From Chitinophaga flava (lineage in GTDB: Bacteria > Bacteroidota > Bacteroidia > Chitinophagales > Chitinophagaceae), in contig NZ_QFFJ01000001.1 of NCBI RefSeq assembly GCF_003308995.1, positions 3,844,001-3,908,000 on the forward strand: DNA of 64,000 nt. The letters run 5' to 3'. This document shows, one piece after another, positions 34,235 to 42,880 of the stretch. The translations under genes were made by a program, and so were the position numbers. Numbering within the stretch: position 1 is the first letter of the stretch; each line of letters opens with the position of its first letter. The notes under the pieces are model-generated. The model made no database searches, was not told the origin of the DNA, and saw only the letters and a program-made list of their open reading frames with translations.

Positions 34235-34904
34235 GGTATAAATATTTCGATTGTAGAAAACATGAAATATAAAAATATTTCCATATTATTTGTTTTCAGG
34301 TTTTTAGATGTTGTCCGATCATAAATTTTTTTTATTTATTGGGACGACCACGTTATATTTGATTGACAATGAGAACGTGATAAACCAAAATTCACATTGA
34401 TGTTTTGCCCCCGTTCATGACCTCACCGCCCCTTTAGACAACCTTTTTACAATCTTTTTTTCTCATTTTATCGTGTCCCTGGTTTGCATGTGAAGCTATG
34501 ACTGTTTGTGTCCCGGCCTGAGATACTATGTCTTAAACAGTTTGTCTATGGATGTATGTTTACGATTGTTTGTATACGCAGTAAAAATATGGTTATGCAG
34601 AAGGGCAGATGCCCCGTTCCCCGTATATGCCTGCCTGTTACTGACAACAGACAGACAACTTATCAGCATAGAAAAATTTCAGGGAAACTCCATCAGCAAC
34701 ACCACCAGGAGTGGTGCAGCCCTGCTTTTCCTGGTACTATAGAAAAAGGATAGTAGCAGAACCCAACGACCAGATTTACAAGTTCGTGAACACCGGTTTC
34801 CTTTTTGTTGTTTATACTTCACCGTTAGTACCATCAGGAACAGACAGAAGACATATAAGGCTGGATAAAATGAGGCAGGTAATCATATAAAATGGTCCAC
34901 ATAT
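34235..34904. other. Gene-poor intergenic stretch before the PorP/SprF gene
   Basis: About 670 bp between the atp terminator and the PorP/SprF-like gene. The first 200 nt are very AT-rich. A TATATTTG box (34354-34361) with TTG 12 nt upstream (34339-34341) looks like a promoter, but no credible gene starts close to it. Two overlapping frames of about 80 codons near 34506-34753 begin with TTG and GTG and have no recognisable features, so I do not call them. The stretch may hold a small RNA or a long leader for the downstream operon. Confidence 0.4.
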
Positions 34905-35906
34905 ATGACAAAGCGACTCCTATTATTTGTATTAGGCTGCTTAGGGCTACTGACAGCCGCCGGACAACAAAATGTTCAGTTCAGCCAGTATATATTCAAT
35001 GGCCTGAGTGTAAACCCGGCATATGCAGGATACAAGCAGGACTGGTATCTGAATGCCATTTACCGCCATCAGTGGGTTAACTTCCCCGGAGCACCACAAA
35101 CGGCAGGTGTCTCCATCGACGGTCTTACAAATGCCAAAGACGAAAGAGTGGGAGTAGGAGCACAGGTGATGTATGATAAACTGGGGCCTCAGGAAAACCT
35201 GTCGGCATACGGTTTTTACTCCTACCGCATCCCGCTCGACCCTGATGATACCCGGCGCCTGTGTATAGGCCTGGGCGGAGGTATTACCCAGTACAGTGTA
35301 GATGGTAACGCACTGAAGTTTGTAGACGACCTGGACCAGGCCATCCCACAGGGCAAAACCTCTAAAATAGTTCCTGACGCCCGCTTTGGAGTGTATTACT
35401 ATACGCCTAAGTTTTATATCGGCGCTTCCGTTATGGACCTGTTTTCTCTATATACCTCCAAAGTCAACTACTACTGGGGTGGATATAATTACAGCACCTT
35501 GCGAAAGACCCAGCATCTGTATCTGACTGCCGGTTATCTGCTGAATCTTTCGGAAAACCTCAAACTGAAACCATCGTTGATGGTGAAAGAAGATTTTAAA
35601 GGCCCCACGAACCTGGATATCAACGCATTTTTACTGATAGCCGAAAAGCTATGGATAGGTGGTTCCTATCGTACCGGCGTGAAGTTATGGAGTAAACCCG
35701 CACTGGCCAATGATCTGGAACAACTGGATGCCGCCAGCGCACTGGTAGAGTTTTACGCCACACCGCAGCTCCGTATTGGTTATTCATACGATATCACTAT
35801 CAACAAAATGGCCAGCTATCAGCAAGGGTCACACGAAATCTCAGTAGGCTTTCTCTTCAACAGTAAAAAATATCAATCCCGTACTATGAGTCCCCGGTAC
35901 TTTTAA
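34905..35906 (+). CDS. PorP/SprF family outer-membrane protein
   Basis: This 333-residue outer-membrane beta-barrel protein is of the PorP/SprF family, linked to type IX secretion and gliding in Bacteroidota. The signal peptide is MTKRLLLFVLGCLGLLTAAG. The family-typical opening QFSQYIFNGLSVNPAYAGYK (about 24-43) is very clear, followed by the WVNFPGAPQT block. It ends with a short polar tail. The TPR-PD40 gene starts 11 nt after its stop, the usual PorP-PorE style pairing. In such pairs the barrel is thought to dock specific secreted proteins on the surface. Confidence 0.93.
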   Translation: MTKRLLLFVLGCLGLLTAAGQQNVQFSQYIFNGLSVNPAYAGYKQDWYLNAIYRHQWVNFPGAPQTAGVSIDGLTNAKDERVGVGAQVMYDKLGPQENLSAYGFYSYRIPLDPDDTRRLCIGLGGGITQYSVDGNALKFVDDLDQAIPQGKTSKIVPDARFGVYYYTPKFYIGASVMDLFSLYTSKVNYYWGGYNYSTLRKTQHLYLTAGYLLNLSENLKLKPSLMVKEDFKGPTNLDINAFLLIAEKLWIGGSYRTGVKLWSKPALANDLEQLDAASALVEFYATPQLRIGYSYDITINKMASYQQGSHEISVGFLFNSKKYQSRTMSPRYF

Positions 35907-35917
35907 AATATGCAGGC

Positions 35918-37627
35918 ATGAGAAAATCATTGATCAATTGTTTAAAAGTTGGTGTACTGTTATGCATAGCACACATAGCTGCAGCCCAGGAACAGCCAGC
36001 CATCAGCAAAACGGCAGACGTACATTTCAGAAGAGAAGAATATGCGCAGGCCGCAGGCCTCTATGAAAAACTACTACGTACCCGCGAAGGACGCAGACAT
36101 GCACATGAGATCAAGGAAAGACTGGCGGACTCTTACCGACTATTTAACCAGTACGATAAAGCTACCTACTGGTATGGACAATTGTTGCAGGAAAACCCCA
36201 ATGATGCGGAAGCCCGCCTGCATTATGCCGATATGCTGAAATGTCTGGGACAATATGAAGACGCCAGGCGGCAATATCAGCAATACCCTGACCAACAGCG
36301 GGTGGCGTCCCGTATCGCAGGATGCGATTCTGCTATAAAATGGGCTGCCAGCCCTGCACCCATTCCATTAAAAAATGAAACGGGCATCAATACCGGGAAA
36401 AATGACTGGGGAAGCACCTGGTATGGGAATCGTGTTGTATTTGTGTCTGACAGTGTCCGTAGGAATATCTGGTATATCAAAGGAACCCGGCGCCGCTATG
36501 GGCGCAACAATGCAGGTTATGGAAAACTGTATGAAGCAGAAGATAACCGGAGCGGTATTGGTTATGTAAAAGACTTTTCTGCATTTATCAACAACTATCC
36601 CTTCCATGTAGGACCAGTATGTTTTACACCGGCAGGCGACACCGCCTATGTTACCGTGACGGACCCGGCCAGGAGGGTGCCATACGATAAAAAGGAAAAA
36701 CCGGTTTATGGTACGCGTCAGCTTAGACTGCTCGTTTTTGTCCGTAAAAACAACCAGTGGCAGGCTCCCATGACCTTCCCCTATAACAGTAACGACTACT
36801 CGCTGGGACATGCAGCATTGAACGAATCCGGCAATATCCTGTATTTCACCTCCGATATGCCCGGTGGCACCGGCGGAACGGACATATGGTATTGTGAAAA
36901 ACAAACCGACAACACCTGGGGCCAACCCCGGAATTGCGGACGCGTAATCAATACAACAGATGATGAAGCGTTTCCCGTAGCAGGCTCCCATGAAATGCTG
37001 TATTATGCCAGTAAAGGCCTGCCCGGTCTTGGTGGCTATGATGTGTTTGCCACCACCGGTAACAGAAGCGATTGGACGGTGCCTGTTAACCTGATGCTAC
37101 CCTTTAATTCCAGTAGTGATGACTTTTGTTATGTACCACAAACTGTGCATGAAGGCTTTATTTCATCCAACAGGCCAGGTGGTATGGGTGGCGATGATAT
37201 CTATAGCTTTAGCCTGCCACCGGCCCTGCCTGAACTACAACCACTGCCTGTTCCGCTACTGCGTATACCCCTTACCGTAGACATCTGTACCTATACCAAC
37301 ACCTGTGTATATCTGTATAATAAAACCCGTGACATGGGTTGGTGTTATATGATTGCCGCTCCGTCAGAAAAGATAACGGCCAAGCTGGAACCCAATGCAG
37401 AATATATCATACGGGTACACTACCCTGACCATGTGGAGAGCCTGGCTTTTGATACCCATAATATGACCGGATCTGAGCCGGTATATAAAACAATCTGTCC
37501 TGAAACCAGCAGCAAGCCTGTTATCCGGGAAAAAGTGCGTAAACATCCATCCAAACATGCTCCTAAACATTCTTCCAAACATAAAAAGGGTCAGCCTGTA
37601 CCCAAGAGCAGGAGACATAGAAAATAA
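35918..37627 (+). CDS. TPR and PD40 repeat protein (PorE-like, without OmpA domain)
   Basis: This 569-residue exported protein has a signal peptide (LINCLKVGVLLCIAHIAAA), TPR helices at about 30-115 (YAQAAGLYEKLLRT and KATYWYGQLLQENPNDAEAR), and a PD40 beta-propeller-like region (about 150-430). The latter has repeats such as LYFTSDMPGGTGGTDIWYCE, LGGYDVFATTG and FISSNRPGGMGGDDIYSF. Relatives paired with PorP/SprF usually end in an OmpA peptidoglycan-binding domain. Here that domain is absent and the C-terminus is a Lys/His/Pro-rich tail (KHPSKHAPKHSSKHKKG). The basic tail may bind the cell wall instead (inference). It is the second gene of a two-gene operon. Confidence 0.87.
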   Translation: MRKSLINCLKVGVLLCIAHIAAAQEQPAISKTADVHFRREEYAQAAGLYEKLLRTREGRRHAHEIKERLADSYRLFNQYDKATYWYGQLLQENPNDAEARLHYADMLKCLGQYEDARRQYQQYPDQQRVASRIAGCDSAIKWAASPAPIPLKNETGINTGKNDWGSTWYGNRVVFVSDSVRRNIWYIKGTRRRYGRNNAGYGKLYEAEDNRSGIGYVKDFSAFINNYPFHVGPVCFTPAGDTAYVTVTDPARRVPYDKKEKPVYGTRQLRLLVFVRKNNQWQAPMTFPYNSNDYSLGHAALNESGNILYFTSDMPGGTGGTDIWYCEKQTDNTWGQPRNCGRVINTTDDEAFPVAGSHEMLYYASKGLPGLGGYDVFATTGNRSDWTVPVNLMLPFNSSSDDFCYVPQTVHEGFISSNRPGGMGGDDIYSFSLPPALPELQPLPVPLLRIPLTVDICTYTNTCVYLYNKTRDMGWCYMIAAPSEKITAKLEPNAEYIIRVHYPDHVESLAFDTHNMTGSEPVYKTICPETSSKPVIREKVRKHPSKHAPKHSSKHKKGQPVPKSRRHRK

Positions 37628-37635
37628 CTCGATTG

Positions 37636-37716
37636 GTTTATATGATATTGATAATCAATTTTATATAAACTTTTTCTTTCCTTATTTTGTTTATAATATA
37701 AACTAGTTTATCTTCG
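37636..37716 (+). promoter_or_regulatory. Palindromic operator-like array and promoter of the TonB receptor
   Basis: GTTTATAT (37636-37643) and ATATAAAC (37663-37670) flank an inner ATTGAT/ATCAAT palindrome. GTTTATAATATAAAC (37689-37703) is a second, nearly perfect palindrome. The second one fills the spacer between TTTTG (ending 37689) and a near-consensus TATCTTCG box (37709-37716). The first hairpin is followed by TTTTTCTTT and may also terminate the upstream gene. Confidence 0.5.
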
Positions 37717-37737
37717 ATCCTGCCTAACTCCAAAAGT

Positions 37738-39894
37738 ATGTTGAAGGTCAACCTCTATCTATTCCTATTTATCTTTTTACCATTTGCATTGCTGGCGCAG
37801 CATAAGATCAGCGGTAAAGTAACAGACAGTAAAAAACATCCGTTGCCGGGTGTAAACATATCCATCAAAGGTACTTACGATGGCGCTACCAGCAAGGCTG
37901 ACGGCGGTTTTTCCTTTACTACCGATGCCACTGGTGATCAGGTATTGACAGCAGTGTTGACAGGTTATCAGTTGCTGGAAATAAAAATCAGTACCGATAA
38001 CGCTGAGCAGTTATCTGTGATATTGAGGAATGATGTGAATGCACTGCGGCTGGTAACTATTTCGGCCGGCAGTTTTGAAGCCAGCGATAGTAAAAAAGGA
38101 ACCGTGCTGAAACCACTGGATATTGTCACCACGGCCGGTGCTGGCGCTGATATTACCAATGCGATCAAAACACTGCCCGGAGCGCAACAGGCTAACGACC
38201 GCGAAGGGCTTTTTGTCAGAGGTGGTACAGGATACGAAACCCAGACACTGATAGATGGTATGCTGGTACGGAATCCTTATGCTTCCACTACACCGGATAT
38301 ACCAGGACGCGGGCGTTTCTCTCCGTTTCTCTTTAAAGGAACTACTTTCAGCAGTGGTGGTTATTCCGCCCAGTACGGTCAGGCGCTGTCTTCTGCGTTG
38401 GTACTGGAATCCAACGATCTGCCACAGCGTTCTTCCGCGAGTATAGGCCTTTCCGTTATTGGTGTCAGCGGAGGCTTGGAGAATCTTTCCAAAGACAAAA
38501 AAACTTCCTGGGGCGTGGAAGGAGACTATACTAATCTGTCACCCTATTATAGTGTAACAAACCCCCGGCAGACGCCTAATCTGGGACCGGAGTTTGTTAC
38601 TGCTTCGATGAATTTCAGAAGGAAAACTTCTTCCACTGGTCTGCTGAAGTTTTATGGCTACGGCAACTGGGGAAAATTAGGTTTTAGTTCGCCCAGTATT
38701 GAATATCCCGGTGATACGGAATCTTATAAAGTTCGTAACGGTAACATCTATACGAATATGACCTATAAGGAAAACCTGGGCCGTGACTGGCGACTGTATA
38801 TCGGCGCCTCTTTCAGTACCAATTCAGACAATATCAATACAGATACACTGATCAAAGCGCCGGTGCCAACAGAAATAAGGATACAGTCCACGCTCAGCCA
38901 GTCACGTGTGATGTTTACCCGCAACTTAGGACAGTTTTCTTCGCTGCGGCTGGGTGGTGAATATCAATATGCTACAGAGAAATTTTCCTTTAACCGTACA
39001 CCGTTTAATTATGCCGACAACTATGTCGCTGGTTTTACGGAGGCAGATATTTATTTCACGCCCTCTTTTGTTGGCCGTGTTGGTGGGCGGGCAGAATACT
39101 CTTCTGTACTGGAAAGGATGAACATAGCTCCCCGTTTGTCCCTTGCTTACAAGCTGAATACCCTCAGTCAGTTTTCCATTGCCTATGGCGATTATTATCA
39201 GAAGCCGGAGCCGCAGTATATCCGCTTTGACCACGGGCTCGGCTATATGAAAGCCACACACTATATTGCCAGTTTCCAGCGGGTAGCCTCTGACTACACT
39301 TTCCGTACGGAGATCTTTTATAAAAAATACACCGACCTGGTAAAAACAATACCGAATTATAATAATAACGGTAAAGGCTATGCGCAGGGCGTGGAGATTT
39401 TCTGGCGTGACCGGAAAACGTTTAAGAACGTAGATTACTGGATATCTTATTCCTATCTCGATACAAAAAGGGATTACCTGAATTTTCCTAAAGAGGTACA
39501 GCCTGATTTTGCGGCTACACATACGGCCAGTCTGGTATACAAGCATTTTTTCCCGAAACTGGCCACGAATCTTGGATTTACCTACACTTTCGCCACCGGC
39601 CGGCCCTACTTTAATCCCAACCTGCCGGCAGACAAGTTTATGTCCGAGAAGACCATTGATTATCATGCATTAGGGGTGAGCGCCAGTTACCTTACTACTA
39701 TCCGCAAGGCGTTTACCGTTTTTGTATTGTCTGTCAGCAATGCGCCGGGCAATAAACAGGTATACGGCTATCATTATTCCAGTGATGGACTGCGTCGCGG
39801 AGAAATCACGCCCAACCTGCCGCGGTTTGTTTATATTGGCATGTTCATGAGCATCGGAACAGACAGAAGACAAGATGTCCTTAATAACTTTTAA
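37738..39894 (+). CDS. TonB-dependent outer-membrane receptor with carboxypeptidase-like domain
   Basis: This 718-residue receptor has a signal peptide (LYLFLFIFLPFALLAQ). A CarboxypepD_reg-like domain follows (about 22-100: ISGKVTDSKKHPLPGVNISI), then a plug domain (about 120-230: TLPGAQQANDREGLFVRGG) and a beta-barrel to the C-terminus. It is smaller than SusC proteins and has no SusD partner. The next gene, 12 nt downstream, is a small secreted helical-repeat protein that may be its accessory. The palindromic promoter region suggests specific regulation, for example by metal or nutrient, but no ligand can be inferred. Confidence 0.9.
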   Translation: MLKVNLYLFLFIFLPFALLAQHKISGKVTDSKKHPLPGVNISIKGTYDGATSKADGGFSFTTDATGDQVLTAVLTGYQLLEIKISTDNAEQLSVILRNDVNALRLVTISAGSFEASDSKKGTVLKPLDIVTTAGAGADITNAIKTLPGAQQANDREGLFVRGGTGYETQTLIDGMLVRNPYASTTPDIPGRGRFSPFLFKGTTFSSGGYSAQYGQALSSALVLESNDLPQRSSASIGLSVIGVSGGLENLSKDKKTSWGVEGDYTNLSPYYSVTNPRQTPNLGPEFVTASMNFRRKTSSTGLLKFYGYGNWGKLGFSSPSIEYPGDTESYKVRNGNIYTNMTYKENLGRDWRLYIGASFSTNSDNINTDTLIKAPVPTEIRIQSTLSQSRVMFTRNLGQFSSLRLGGEYQYATEKFSFNRTPFNYADNYVAGFTEADIYFTPSFVGRVGGRAEYSSVLERMNIAPRLSLAYKLNTLSQFSIAYGDYYQKPEPQYIRFDHGLGYMKATHYIASFQRVASDYTFRTEIFYKKYTDLVKTIPNYNNNGKGYAQGVEIFWRDRKTFKNVDYWISYSYLDTKRDYLNFPKEVQPDFAATHTASLVYKHFFPKLATNLGFTYTFATGRPYFNPNLPADKFMSEKTIDYHALGVSASYLTTIRKAFTVFVLSVSNAPGNKQVYGYHYSSDGLRRGEITPNLPRFVYIGMFMSIGTDRRQDVLNNF

Positions 39895-39906
39895 TTCCAA
39901 ACACAT

Positions 39907-40554
39907 ATGAAACGCTTATTTCTTTCCCTTTTTCTGATCAGTGGGCTGGCAACGGCTGCTGTCGCACAATCTGCCCAATACCAGGATGCCATGTTAAAAC
40001 AGACCAGCGATCTCGATAGCAACAGTGCTGTTGATCCGACGGTACTGCTGGCCAAAGCCAATACCTTTGAGCGTATTGCTGAAGTAGAAAAAACACAATG
40101 GTTGCCTTATTACTATGCTGCCTACTGTCAGGTAATGATGTGTTTTGTGAGCCAGGACAAGAGCAAGACAGATGAGCTGGCCGACAAAGCTTCTGTCAAC
40201 CTGGACAAGGCTGAGGCGCTGAGTTCCAAAAATTCTGAAATAGCCTGTGTTCGTTCGCTGGTAGCTTCTGCACGGCTGATGGTAGACCCAGCCTCCAGAG
40301 GGATGAAATATGGCATGGAAGCCGGACAGCAGATTCAGCTGGCCAAAACCTATAATCCTGAAAATCCGAGGGTATACCTGCTAATGGGACAATCGCTGCT
40401 GTTTACTCCTGAGCAGTTTGGTGGCAGCAAAACCAAGGCTAAAACCATGTTGGAAACTGCCATGCAGAAATATGCTGCATTTAAATCAGACAGCGCCATC
40501 GCTCCTCATTGGGGTGAGCCTTATGCAAAAGAGCTGTTGAGTAAAGCCCAGTAA
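39907..40554 (+). CDS. Small secreted helical-repeat (TPR-like) protein
   Basis: This 215-residue protein has a signal peptide (MKRLFLSLFLISGLATAAVA). The mature part is helical and alanine-rich with TPR-like spacing (LLAKANTFERIAEVEKTQWL, YYAAYCQVMM, NPENPRVYLLMGQSLLF). Proteins of this type occur in Bacteroidota downstream of TonB receptors. Their function is not known. It starts 12 nt after the receptor stop, so it is co-transcribed. A long palindrome at 40562-40644 follows. Confidence 0.8.
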   Translation: MKRLFLSLFLISGLATAAVAQSAQYQDAMLKQTSDLDSNSAVDPTVLLAKANTFERIAEVEKTQWLPYYYAAYCQVMMCFVSQDKSKTDELADKASVNLDKAEALSSKNSEIACVRSLVASARLMVDPASRGMKYGMEAGQQIQLAKTYNPENPRVYLLMGQSLLFTPEQFGGSKTKAKTMLETAMQKYAAFKSDSAIAPHWGEPYAKELLSKAQ

Positions 40555-40561
40555 GATTTTT

Positions 40562-40644
40562 ACACAAAGGAGCGAAGCATGCAAAGTAGTGAAGGGCCCA
40601 AAGCCTTTCACTACGGGCACTTTGTTATCTTTGCTCCTTTGTGT
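40562..40644. repeat. Long multi-step palindrome
   Basis: ACACAAAGGAGC (40562-40573) pairs perfectly with GCTCCTTTGTGT (40633-40644). Inside it CAAAG (40582-40586) pairs with CTTTG (40620-40624), and GTAGTGAAGG (40586-40595) pairs with CCTTTCACTAC (40604-40614) with a one-base bulge. TTTTCAC follows. It probably terminates the receptor operon and belongs to the group of long hairpins described in the findings. Confidence 0.7.
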
Positions 40645-40679
40645 TTTCACTATTTGAATGCTAACTAATATCTGAGACC

Positions 40680-40982
40680 ATGGATTTTAAGGATCTGGAC
40701 CCGGTGTTACACTCACAGTTGCGACTGGCAATTATGAACGTTTTGTTGAGTGAAAAGGAAGCGGAGTTTACTTTGCTGAAAGAGAAAACGAATGCAACAG
40801 CCGGTAATCTGAGTGTACAGATCAATAAATTGCGGGATGCTTCCTATATAGAAGTGATCAAGCAGTTCAGGGACAATTATCCGCAGACCGTTTGTAAGAT
40901 AACGGCCGCCGGCAGAAAGGCGTTTGAGAACTATGTCAGTTCGATACAGTCTTATCTGAAGATTAATAAGTCGGGACGCTGA
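40680..40982 (+). CDS. Winged-helix DNA-binding protein
   Basis: This 100-residue protein is a single winged helix-turn-helix of the MarR/ArsR-like type found in Bacteroidota (HSQLRLAIMNVLLSEKEAEF, TNATAGNLSVQINKLRDASY as recognition region, then the wing and a final helix). There is no ligand domain. It ends 4 nt from the convergent pdxA stop. It is a small transcriptional regulator whose target is not evident. Confidence 0.87.
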   Translation: MDFKDLDPVLHSQLRLAIMNVLLSEKEAEFTLLKEKTNATAGNLSVQINKLRDASYIEVIKQFRDNYPQTVCKITAAGRKAFENYVSSIQSYLKINKSGR

Positions 40983-40986
40983 TCGT

Positions 40987-42048
40987 TTATTCGGAGGCCA
41001 GTTCCGTTTTCTTTAACGGATTTCTGGTGTTCTCTGCATAACGTTCCCGTTGTTCCAGTATGTCGAGGCAGGTAAAGATAGCCTGTCTGAAGGAGCTGGG
41101 ATCTGCCACATTTTTTCCTGCGATATCGAAGGCGGTGCCGTGGTCGGGCGAAGTACGTACAATACCCAGGCCGGCAGTATAGTTGATACCTTCTCCACTG
41201 GCGAGGGATTTAAAGGGTATCAGGCCCTGATCGTGATACATGGCCAGTACGCCGTCAAATTTGACATACATTTCCCGGGCAAAAAAAGCATCCGCACTGT
41301 AAGGACCAAAGCAGAGCGTACCATTGCTTTTGGCCTGGCGGATAGCTGGAATGATCTGTTCTATTTCTTCTTTTCCAATCAGTCCTTCATCACCTGCATG
41401 AGGGTTGAGCCCCAGGATGGCAATACGAGGTTTATCTATCCCGAAATCCTTTACCAGGCTTTCTTTCATCAGTTGTAACTTGGCCAGGATGTTTTCTTTG
41501 GTCACATATTTGGATACGTCCGCCAGTGGTACATGCTCGGTGAGGAGGCCAACGCGCATGTTATCCGCAGTCATAAACATCAGTACGTCTTTAGCATCGA
41601 AGGCAGCTTTGAGGTAGGGAGTATGACCGGTATAGTTAAATTGCTGGCTTTGTATGTTGTTTTTATGGATGGGGGCAGTCACCAGACCTTGTATGTGACC
41701 GTCTTTCAGGCATTGGATGGCTACTTCGAGGGCACGGGCGGCATATTTGCCTCCGGCTTCGTTCAGTATACCGGGCGTGATCTGCACCTCTTCTTCCCAG
41801 CAGTTGTACACATTCACCTGTTTATGGTTCAGGCGGGTGAAATCCTTGATAGACTGATAGTTGAAGCTATTTTCATTCATCAGCTTCCGGTAGAAGTTGA
41901 TGGTTTTGTTAGATGCGAAAATGACCGGAGTGCAGAATTCCATCATTCTGTTGTCCAGAAATGTTTTGATGATGATTTCTGCGCCAATGCTGTTGATATC
42001 ACCAATGGTGATGCCGATAACCGGTTTGTTGATCTGTAAATTGCTCAT
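40987..42048 (-). CDS. pdxA: 4-hydroxythreonine-4-phosphate dehydrogenase
   Basis: This 353-residue enzyme of the DXP-dependent pyridoxal phosphate pathway oxidises 4-phosphohydroxy-L-threonine with NAD(P). Motifs are ITIGDINSIGAEIIIK at the N-terminus, the substrate block NYTGHTPYLKAAF, ILGLNPHAGDEGLIGKEE with a metal-ligand His, and YHDQGLIPFKSL and SPDHGTAFDIAG near the C-terminus. The Met at 42048 is chosen, because upstream codons would run across the divergent rsmA gene. A TATATTTG box on the minus strand (42078-42071) supports this start. Confidence 0.95.
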   Translation of the reverse strand: MSNLQINKPVIGITIGDINSIGAEIIIKTFLDNRMMEFCTPVIFASNKTINFYRKLMNENSFNYQSIKDFTRLNHKQVNVYNCWEEEVQITPGILNEAGGKYAARALEVAIQCLKDGHIQGLVTAPIHKNNIQSQQFNYTGHTPYLKAAFDAKDVLMFMTADNMRVGLLTEHVPLADVSKYVTKENILAKLQLMKESLVKDFGIDKPRIAILGLNPHAGDEGLIGKEEIEQIIPAIRQAKSNGTLCFGPYSADAFFAREMYVKFDGVLAMYHDQGLIPFKSLASGEGINYTAGLGIVRTSPDHGTAFDIAGKNVADPSSFRQAIFTCLDILEQRERYAENTRNPLKKTELASE

Positions 42049-42070
42049 ACTGATTGCCTCCAATGAAAGG

Positions 42071-42118
42071 CAAATATAGCCAGTTTCCAGCACTTTTGGC
42101 ATAAACGGGTTATCTTTG
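42071..42118. promoter_or_regulatory. Divergent promoter region of pdxA and rsmA
   Basis: TATATTTG on the minus strand (42078-42071) faces pdxA. TATCTTTG on the plus strand (42111-42118), with TTTG 12 nt upstream (42095-42098), faces rsmA. The rsmA ATG is only 10 nt after its box, which predicts a nearly leaderless message. Confidence 0.5.
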
Positions 42119-42127
42119 CTCCTACGC

Positions 42128-42880
42128 ATGTATACATTAAAAAAATCGCTGGGACAGCATTTCCTCACAGATGAGAATATGTGCAGGAGAATTGTGGAGT
42201 CCTTACCTGTAGTTGAAGGCCAGCAAGTGCTGGAAGTGGGCCCTGGTGGCGGGGCTATTACCAAGTATCTGTTACAGCTGCCTGACATTCATTTTAAGGC
42301 GGTAGAGCTGGACAGGGAGAAGGTGGTATATCTTGAGAAAACCTTTCCTGCCATCCGTGGCAAGCTGGTGAATGAAAGCATTCTGGATGCCGAGCTCCCT
42401 TTTGAAGGGCAGTTCCGTTTGATCGGTAATTTCCCTTACAACATCTCTACACAAATCATGTTTAAGCTGCTCGAATGGCGGGATCATGTGGATGTGGCAG
42501 TAGGGATGTTCCAGAAGGAAGTGGCCGTCCGTATCGCCTCGGCACACGGCAGCAAGGAGTATGGTATCCTGAGTGTGCTGATACAGGCCTTTTACAAGGT
42601 AGAATATCTGTTCGAGGTGCATGAAAACTGTTTCAATCCGCCTCCCAAGGTAAAGTCGGCTGTGATCCGGCTTACCCGGCTGGAGCAGCCGGCAGACATC
42701 GTCTCTGAACGAAAGTTCAAGGTGCTGGTGAAAACAGCTTTCAACCAACGCCGCAAGCAGCTTCGTAATCCGCTGAAACCATTATTCGATAAGGAAACCT
42801 TGCAGGACCCTATTTTTACTAAGAGGGCCGAAGAGTTGACTGTTGCTGATTTTGCAGCATTATCCCACAAGATGATATGA
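42128..42880 (+). CDS. rsmA: 16S rRNA (adenine(1518)-N(6)/adenine(1519)-N(6))-dimethyltransferase
   Basis: This 250-residue KsgA/RsmA methylates two adjacent adenosines near the 3' end of 16S rRNA. It opens with TLKKSLGQHFLTDENMCRRI, has the SAM-binding VLEVGPGGGAITKYL and the catalytic motif IGNFPYNIST. The C-terminal helical domain has AFNQRRKQLRNPLKP. The ATG at 42128 gives the normal N-terminus. The last 4 nt overlap the start of the next gene (ATGA), so the two are translationally coupled. Confidence 0.96.
   Translation: MYTLKKSLGQHFLTDENMCRRIVESLPVVEGQQVLEVGPGGGAITKYLLQLPDIHFKAVELDREKVVYLEKTFPAIRGKLVNESILDAELPFEGQFRLIGNFPYNISTQIMFKLLEWRDHVDVAVGMFQKEVAVRIASAHGSKEYGILSVLIQAFYKVEYLFEVHENCFNPPPKVKSAVIRLTRLEQPADIVSERKFKVLVKTAFNQRRKQLRNPLKPLFDKETLQDPIFTKRAEELTVADFAALSHKMI

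Noticed and set aside
34506..34753. Two overlapping frames of about 80 codons in the gap before PorP/SprF
   Set aside because: They start with TTG and GTG, overlap each other in different frames, and show no signal peptide, motif or promoter at the right distance.
42049..42288. 80-codon N-terminal extension of pdxA
   Set aside because: It would cross the divergent promoter and the first 160 nt of rsmA; the Met at 42048 gives the normal PdxA start.
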